Assembly (NCBI GenBank): GCA_003489165.1
Contig: DNJG01000044.1
Span: 1-9,250, forward strand
Direction: 5' to 3'
Length of the DNA: 9,250 nucleotides
DNA from: Nitrospinota bacterium
GTDB taxonomy: Bacteria > Nitrospinota > Nitrospinia > UBA9942
The notes under the pieces are model-generated. The model had not been told where the DNA came from. It did not search any database and worked only from the letters and a program-made list of their open reading frames with translations. Positions 6,277 to 9,250 of the stretch are shown here, piece after piece. A program made the translations under genes and the position numbers. Position 1 is the first letter of the stretch, and every line of letters starts with the position of its first letter.

Positions 6277-6519
6277 TTACCAATCCCTTTCGTAGATGTA
6301 TTTATCATGATTTTCACTGACATCCGTAAGTCCACTATGTCCAATACCTATAAGTTTTTTAAGTGCCTTTTTTTGCCTATCCACAATCTTTTTAATCTCC
6401 TTTTCATCTTCTTCTGCTGGAGAGATTATAAGCTTAAAATGTCTCTTTTCTGGAAGTTTTACTTTTTTGACAGGTTTAAAGACGCCATTTTCATATACTG
6501 CCTCTATTGTTTTAGTCAT
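6277..6519 (-). CDS. AF2212-type (DUF104) antitoxin of a PIN toxin
   Basis: An 80-residue protein starting MTKTIEAVYENGVFKPVKKV, the typical opening of the AF2212-like/DUF104 antitoxin family, whose N-terminal beta structure is followed by a helical, charged part. The C-terminal LIGIGHSGLTDVSENHDKY (57-74) is the segment commonly seen in antitoxins next to PIN-domain ribonucleases, probably the toxin-binding tail. The ATG has a strong AAAGGAGG at 6528-6535 and its own promoter upstream. The stop TAA is followed immediately by the TTG of the truncated toxin. Known antitoxins of this type neutralise the toxin; whether they bind DNA varies. With the local toxin broken, it may be a leftover or may guard against related toxins elsewhere. 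Confidence 0.85.
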   Translation of the reverse strand: MTKTIEAVYENGVFKPVKKVKLPEKRHFKLIISPAEEDEKEIKKIVDRQKKALKKLIGIGHSGLTDVSENHDKYIYERDW

Positions 6520-6527
6520 AGAATTAG

Positions 6528-6571
6528 CCTCCTTTCAAAGGTAGGGTATCAAAATGGGCTGTTAAAGTCAA
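6528..6571 (-). promoter_or_regulatory. Promoter and ribosome binding site of the antitoxin gene
   Basis: On the minus strand TTGACT (6571-6566) is followed after exactly 17 bp by TACCCT (6548-6543), preceded by TGA, giving an extended -10 of the TGnTAnnnT form. Transcription would start near 6536, just ahead of AAAGGAGG (6535-6528), which lies 8 bases before the ATG. The toxin-antitoxin unit would thus have its own short leader, independent of the transglutaminase gene upstream. Confidence 0.55.
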
Positions 6572-6592
6572 TTTTGGGTAGATTTGTCGGGA

Positions 6593-8143
6593 TTAATTAA
6601 CTTCAATTATCTCTATCCCAACCTTGCCGATGTAGTGGAGTAGTTTTAACTGCTCCTCCCAGCCACCTTCAACTAATTTTATGTGGGTTGCATCTACTTC
6701 ATCCTCGCCAAGTGTAGGGTCAAGGGTGAGCCATTCTCCTGATGAGCCTGTCAAACCAATATATACCTCAGGCCAGGCATGATACAAAAAGCCATTATAG
6801 TCTTCTGAATATACAATCCCGGCTACAATCTTTGTAGGAATACCTGATGCCCTTGAAAGGGCGGCAAAGAGATTGGAGTGGGACTGGCATTCCCCCTCTT
6901 TTGATTTTAGGGCATCAACTGCTGAAAATGTATCTACGGGTTTTTTATCAAGATAATCATAGACCCACTTGTTAATCTTTAATGTCTTTGATAAAGAATC
7001 CGATTCTCCACCAACTATTTCCAAAGCCTTCTTTTTTATTTCTGGATTATCAGATTGAATCTCAGGCGTCTCCTCCAAATATTTTTGAAGGTTTTTTTCT
7101 TCTAACTTCTGACTTCTGACTTCTGACTTCTGACTTTTTACCTCCATCTCCACATCATAAGTATTTCTTCCTGCTTCTGACTTTTTTAATACCTTCTGTC
7201 TCTGGTCTTCAATAATAATATTCGGATTACTTATGTTTTTCAGTTTCAATCTTAATCTCTTGACAGTGTGCGGTTCTTTTATCTCTTTGTTAGGTTTAAT
7301 CAGGCTGAATGTTATCAGACTGCTGACAGGAATTATCTCCCTGTCAAATTTCAGTGCAGTATCCTTATCTTCCTTTCTGGATTCCAGTCCTTCAAGTGAT
7401 ACCTCTTTTATAACCTCTCCATCCTCTGTAACCCATATACCTGCCGATAGTTCTTTAAATTTTTCTTCCAGATAAAAGACCTCTTTCTCTATACCCTCAA
7501 TTTCAATCTTTTCTTTCTTTTTTATTTCTATCTGTAAAGGGACTATAGCCTGAATAGGCTCCATGAATGTTTTTATATTGTATTTATTTCCCACCTTCAA
7601 GCCGAGTTTGCTGATTACAAGCTCAAGGGCTCCTGATAGATGGGTGTCTTTGTCAAAATCTATTGTCCTCTTTGATACCGCACCTGCAGAGGCAATCTCC
7701 ATGTGCAGCTTATCACCTTTTACAACACCTGAAATCTTCTGTCTGTGGCCTGCTATCTGATTAAGCGATTCAAATCCCATTGTCCTCAAATCTTTTGTAA
7801 GATAACACTCCTGACTGAATGATGTCTCCTGAACCTCTCCTAATGCCCTCATCTTTATAATCGCCTTTGATATAATCTTATAGCCGTCCTTGCCTTCATA
7901 TACGACTGAATTTGTAAAGCCGAGCTTATTGCCTTTAAAATATATCCCCATCCATCTGTCACTTATAATATTATTGTATTCAGAATTTATAAAGGTAGGG
8001 TTGTCTGATTGGGCTTTATTTTCTTTACAAGAGGAGAGGTTGATAGGGAGAGAAAAAATATAGAAGCAAGATGTCAGAAGTAAGAAATAAGAAAAAATCT
8101 TGCCTCTTGCCTCTTGCCTCTTGCCTCTTGTTTTTTGAATCAT
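6593..8143 (-). CDS. Predicted transglutaminase-like lipoprotein
   Basis: A 516-residue predicted exported protein. The N-terminus has a basic stretch (5-15), a hydrophobic core (about 16-36) and a lipobox-like LSSC with C39, so lipid anchoring is plausible. Residues about 60-340 form a beta-rich region of unknown role. The C-terminal transglutaminase/protease-like core shows the Cys-His-Asp triad: C419 in EGECQSHSNLFAALSRASG, H455 in YHAWPEVYI and D475 in LTLDPTLGE. Such domains act as peptidases or amide-forming enzymes; the target is unknown. The ATG overlaps the rnc TGA (ATGA), so translation is coupled. Almost all of the signal peptide before the lipobox, and the linker at 336-347 (KSQKSEVRSQKL), are encoded by heptanucleotide repeats. 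A true start further in would lose the signal, so the given start is favoured. Confidence 0.85.
   Translation of the reverse strand: MIQKTRGKRQEARGKIFSYFLLLTSCFYIFSLPINLSSCKENKAQSDNPTFINSEYNNIISDRWMGIYFKGNKLGFTNSVVYEGKDGYKIISKAIIKMRALGEVQETSFSQECYLTKDLRTMGFESLNQIAGHRQKISGVVKGDKLHMEIASAGAVSKRTIDFDKDTHLSGALELVISKLGLKVGNKYNIKTFMEPIQAIVPLQIEIKKKEKIEIEGIEKEVFYLEEKFKELSAGIWVTEDGEVIKEVSLEGLESRKEDKDTALKFDREIIPVSSLITFSLIKPNKEIKEPHTVKRLRLKLKNISNPNIIIEDQRQKVLKKSEAGRNTYDVEMEVKSQKSEVRSQKLEEKNLQKYLEETPEIQSDNPEIKKKALEIVGGESDSLSKTLKINKWVYDYLDKKPVDTFSAVDALKSKEGECQSHSNLFAALSRASGIPTKIVAGIVYSEDYNGFLYHAWPEVYIGLTGSSGEWLTLDPTLGEDEVDATHIKLVEGGWEEQLKLLHYIGKVGIEIIEVN
7104..7138. repeat. Heptanucleotide array GACTTCT, five units
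   Basis: Five units in register on the + strand: AACTTCT, three GACTTCT copies (7111-7131), GACTTTT. It encodes residues 336-347 of the transglutaminase-like protein, a charged linker ahead of the catalytic domain. Confidence 0.9.
8063..8097. repeat. Degenerate heptanucleotide array GAAGTAA, five units
   Basis: Five units in exact register on the + strand: GAAGCAA, GATGTCA, GAAGTAA, GAAATAA, GAAAAAA. Read on the minus strand they encode residues 16-27 (IFSYFLLLTSCF), the hydrophobic core of the lipoprotein signal peptide. The array is more diverged than its neighbour. Confidence 0.75.
8099..8130. repeat. Heptanucleotide array CTTGCCT, four and a half units
   Basis: Four perfect CTTGCCT copies (8099-8126) and a partial CTTG, one base from the preceding array. 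It encodes residues 5-15 of the transglutaminase-like lipoprotein (TRGKRQEARGK), the basic n-region of the signal peptide. It starts 9 bases before the end of rnc. Confidence 0.92.
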
Positions 8144-8847
8144 GTTTTTAACTGTTCCAGAGCCTTTTCTGCTGCAGATTGTTCAGCCTCTTTTTTTGTC
8201 CTCCCCATGCCGATACTGCAGACCTTTCCATCAATGATTAACTCTACTTCAAATATCTTTTCATGCGGAGGTCCAAATTCCGAGGATACCCTGTATTGAG
8301 GAATTGAATACTGTTTGTTCTGAATAAACTCCTGAAGCTCGCTTTTAAAATCCCTGTGGAGTTCATAACCTGCTACCTTGTCTATCTTGTCATTTAATAT
8401 ATTTATGATTACTTGAAATATCTCTTTGTATCCGCTGTCTAAGTATATAGCAGCTAACACTGCCTCAAAGGCATTGGCGAGGAGGGATGTCTTATCCCTT
8501 CCGCCTGTCATAATCTCGCCTTTTCCGAGGAGGAGGAATTTCCCGATTTCCATTTCTCTTGCAACAAGTGAGAGATTCGCCTCACTGACAACTGCTGCCC
8601 TTATCTTCGTAAGGTCTCCCTCTGAACCGTCTGCAAACTTATTTATTGAATAATCGCTGACTACAAGGCTCAGGACTGCATCGCCTAAAAACTCCAATCT
8701 CTCATTGTCCTGCAGGTTTTCACTTATATTTTCATTTACATAGGATTTATGGGTGAGTGACTGATTGAAGAGGTTTATATCTTTAAATCTGTATTTGAAT
8801 TTTTCCTGCAGGTCTTCTAATTCCCTGAATCTTTCTTCTGAAATCAT
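8140..8847 (-). CDS. rnc: Ribonuclease III
   Basis: Cleaves double-stranded RNA, as in rRNA precursor processing and mRNA turnover. Using the ATG at 8847, the protein has 235 residues. The signature NERLEFLGDAVL (48-59) carries the catalytic E49, E52 and D56. The second acidic pair appears as ANAFEA, with N125 at the place of the E. coli D114 and E128 at that of E117. This Asn form is, to my knowledge, found in other RNase III proteins. The double-stranded RNA binding domain occupies about 166-233 and ends with GRTKKEAEQSAAEKALEQL. A TTG at 8862 would add five residues, but that codon lies in a short repeated word (TTGAACC), so the ATG is preferred. Neither start has a clear ribosome binding site. 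It follows fabF by 67 bp and overlaps the next gene by 4 bp. Confidence 0.95.
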   Translation of the reverse strand: MISEERFRELEDLQEKFKYRFKDINLFNQSLTHKSYVNENISENLQDNERLEFLGDAVLSLVVSDYSINKFADGSEGDLTKIRAAVVSEANLSLVAREMEIGKFLLLGKGEIMTGGRDKTSLLANAFEAVLAAIYLDSGYKEIFQVIINILNDKIDKVAGYELHRDFKSELQEFIQNKQYSIPQYRVSSEFGPPHEKIFEVELIIDGKVCSIGMGRTKKEAEQSAAEKALEQLKT

Positions 8848-8854
8848 AGTGAAA

Positions 8855-8913
8855 GGGTTCAAGCGGGCGAGGGTTCAAATATTCAAGGTTTTATTTCACT
8901 TGACTCCTTGAAT
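8855..8913. repeat. Short repeated words and inverted repeat in the fabF-rnc gap
   Basis: GGGTTCA occurs at 8855-8861 and 8871-8877. ATTCAAGG (8881-8888) and CCTTGAAT (8906-8913) form an 8-bp inverted repeat with a 17-base loop, and CTTGACT (8899-8905) is a near copy of its arm. The spacing is 8 or 16 bp rather than 7. No T-run follows on the minus strand, so it is not a normal terminator. It occupies the leader where an rnc ribosome binding site would be expected. Confidence 0.6.
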
Positions 8914-8914
8914 C

Positions 8915-9250
8915 CTATCCCTTATATTTTTTGAATATTACTGTAGCGTTTGTCCCTCCAAATCCAAAGGAGTTTGACATTGCTACATTTACATCTGATT
9001 TTCTTGCCGTGTTGGGTACATAATCTAAATCGCATTCAGGGTCTTTTGTTTCGTAATTGATTGTTGGAGGTATGGTGCCCCTCTCTATGGCAAGTATTGA
9101 GAATATCGCCTCTACACCACCTGCTGCCCCGAGGAGGTGCCCTGTCATGGATTTAGTAGAGCTGACTGATAGTTTATAAGCGTGTTCATTGAATACTGTT
9201 TTTATAGCCTGTGTCTCAAGGCTGTCTGCAAATGTGGATGTGGCGTGGGC
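8915..9250 (-). CDS. fabF: Beta-ketoacyl-ACP synthase II, C-terminal part
   Basis: Condenses malonyl-ACP with growing acyl-ACP in fatty acid synthesis. Only the last 111 residues are in the window; the gene continues past 9250. The frame opens with AHATSTFADSLE, holding the first catalytic histidine, and continues with VSSTKSMTGHLLGAAGG, holding the conserved lysine and the second histidine. It ends with the glycine-rich SNSFGFGGTNATVIF typical of KAS enzymes. The active-site cysteine lies outside the window. FabF rather than FabB is chosen from the SSTKSMTGHLLGAAGG wording and from the neighbouring rnc, a common bacterial order (acpP-fabF-rnc). An internal ATG at 9148 is not a real start, because conserved sequence continues upstream without a break. 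Confidence 0.95.
   Translation of the reverse strand, partial: AHATSTFADSLETQAIKTVFNEHAYKLSVSSTKSMTGHLLGAAGGVEAIFSILAIERGTIPPTINYETKDPECDLDYVPNTARKSDVNVAMSNSFGFGGTNATVIFKKYKG

Noticed and set aside
8848..8862. Upstream TTG start for rnc giving 240 residues
   Set aside because: The TTG lies in a short repeated word (TTGAACC) and adds only NPFT-type residues. The ATG at 8847 gives a normal RNase III N-terminus.
9239..9250. HATST instead of HGTST at the FabF catalytic histidine
   Set aside because: The histidine is kept, and an alanine at the next position is, to my knowledge, a common FabF variant, not a defect.

Overview
The window is a bacterial chromosome segment, AT-rich by eye. Every convincing gene lies on the minus strand, so transcription runs from high to low coordinates. 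Gene content is housekeeping plus a few accessory genes. The combination of class 1B PyrD/PyrK, a pyruvoyl-type arginine decarboxylase, glutamine-dependent NadE and a fabF-rnc pair, in an AT-rich genome full of short repeats, would fit an uncultured Nitrospirota- or Desulfobacterota-like bacterium. That placement is a weak inference; no marker here fixes the taxon.

In the order of transcription: (1) 9250-6593 holds the C-terminal part of FabF, RNase III (rnc) and a putative exported transglutaminase-like lipoprotein whose ATG overlaps the rnc stop. (2) 6571-6130 holds a toxin-antitoxin remnant: a promoter, an intact AF2212-type (DUF104) antitoxin and a PIN toxin cut off after its first motif. 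(3) 6129-5763 is gene-poor, decayed-looking DNA. (4) 5762-52 is a tightly packed probable operon: pyrK, pyrD, nadE, pdaD, a D-Ala-D-Ala-ligase-like ATP-grasp gene and a GNAT acetyltransferase. It ends at a strong hairpin at 14-47. PyrK and PyrD form the NAD-linked dihydroorotate dehydrogenase of pyrimidine synthesis. NadE makes NAD, PyrK's electron acceptor. PdaD makes agmatine, and the two genes coupled behind it encode an amide-forming ligase type and an acyl-transfer enzyme of unknown substrate.

The most striking feature is not a gene. Seven short arrays of 7-bp units, each about five units or 32-35 bp long and each with a different heptamer, lie inside reading frames: four in pyrK and three in the transglutaminase gene. 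All leave the frame open. Two adjacent arrays in pyrK fall between the third and fourth cysteine ligands of the [2Fe-2S] site. Two adjacent arrays encode nearly the whole n- and h-region of the lipoprotein signal peptide. A G/C-rich element in pyrK and a hairpin with short direct repeats in the ATP-grasp gene look like further in-frame insertions. This points to a repeat-generating process that remodels proteins, resembling in unit length the heptameric STRR repeats known from cyanobacteria.
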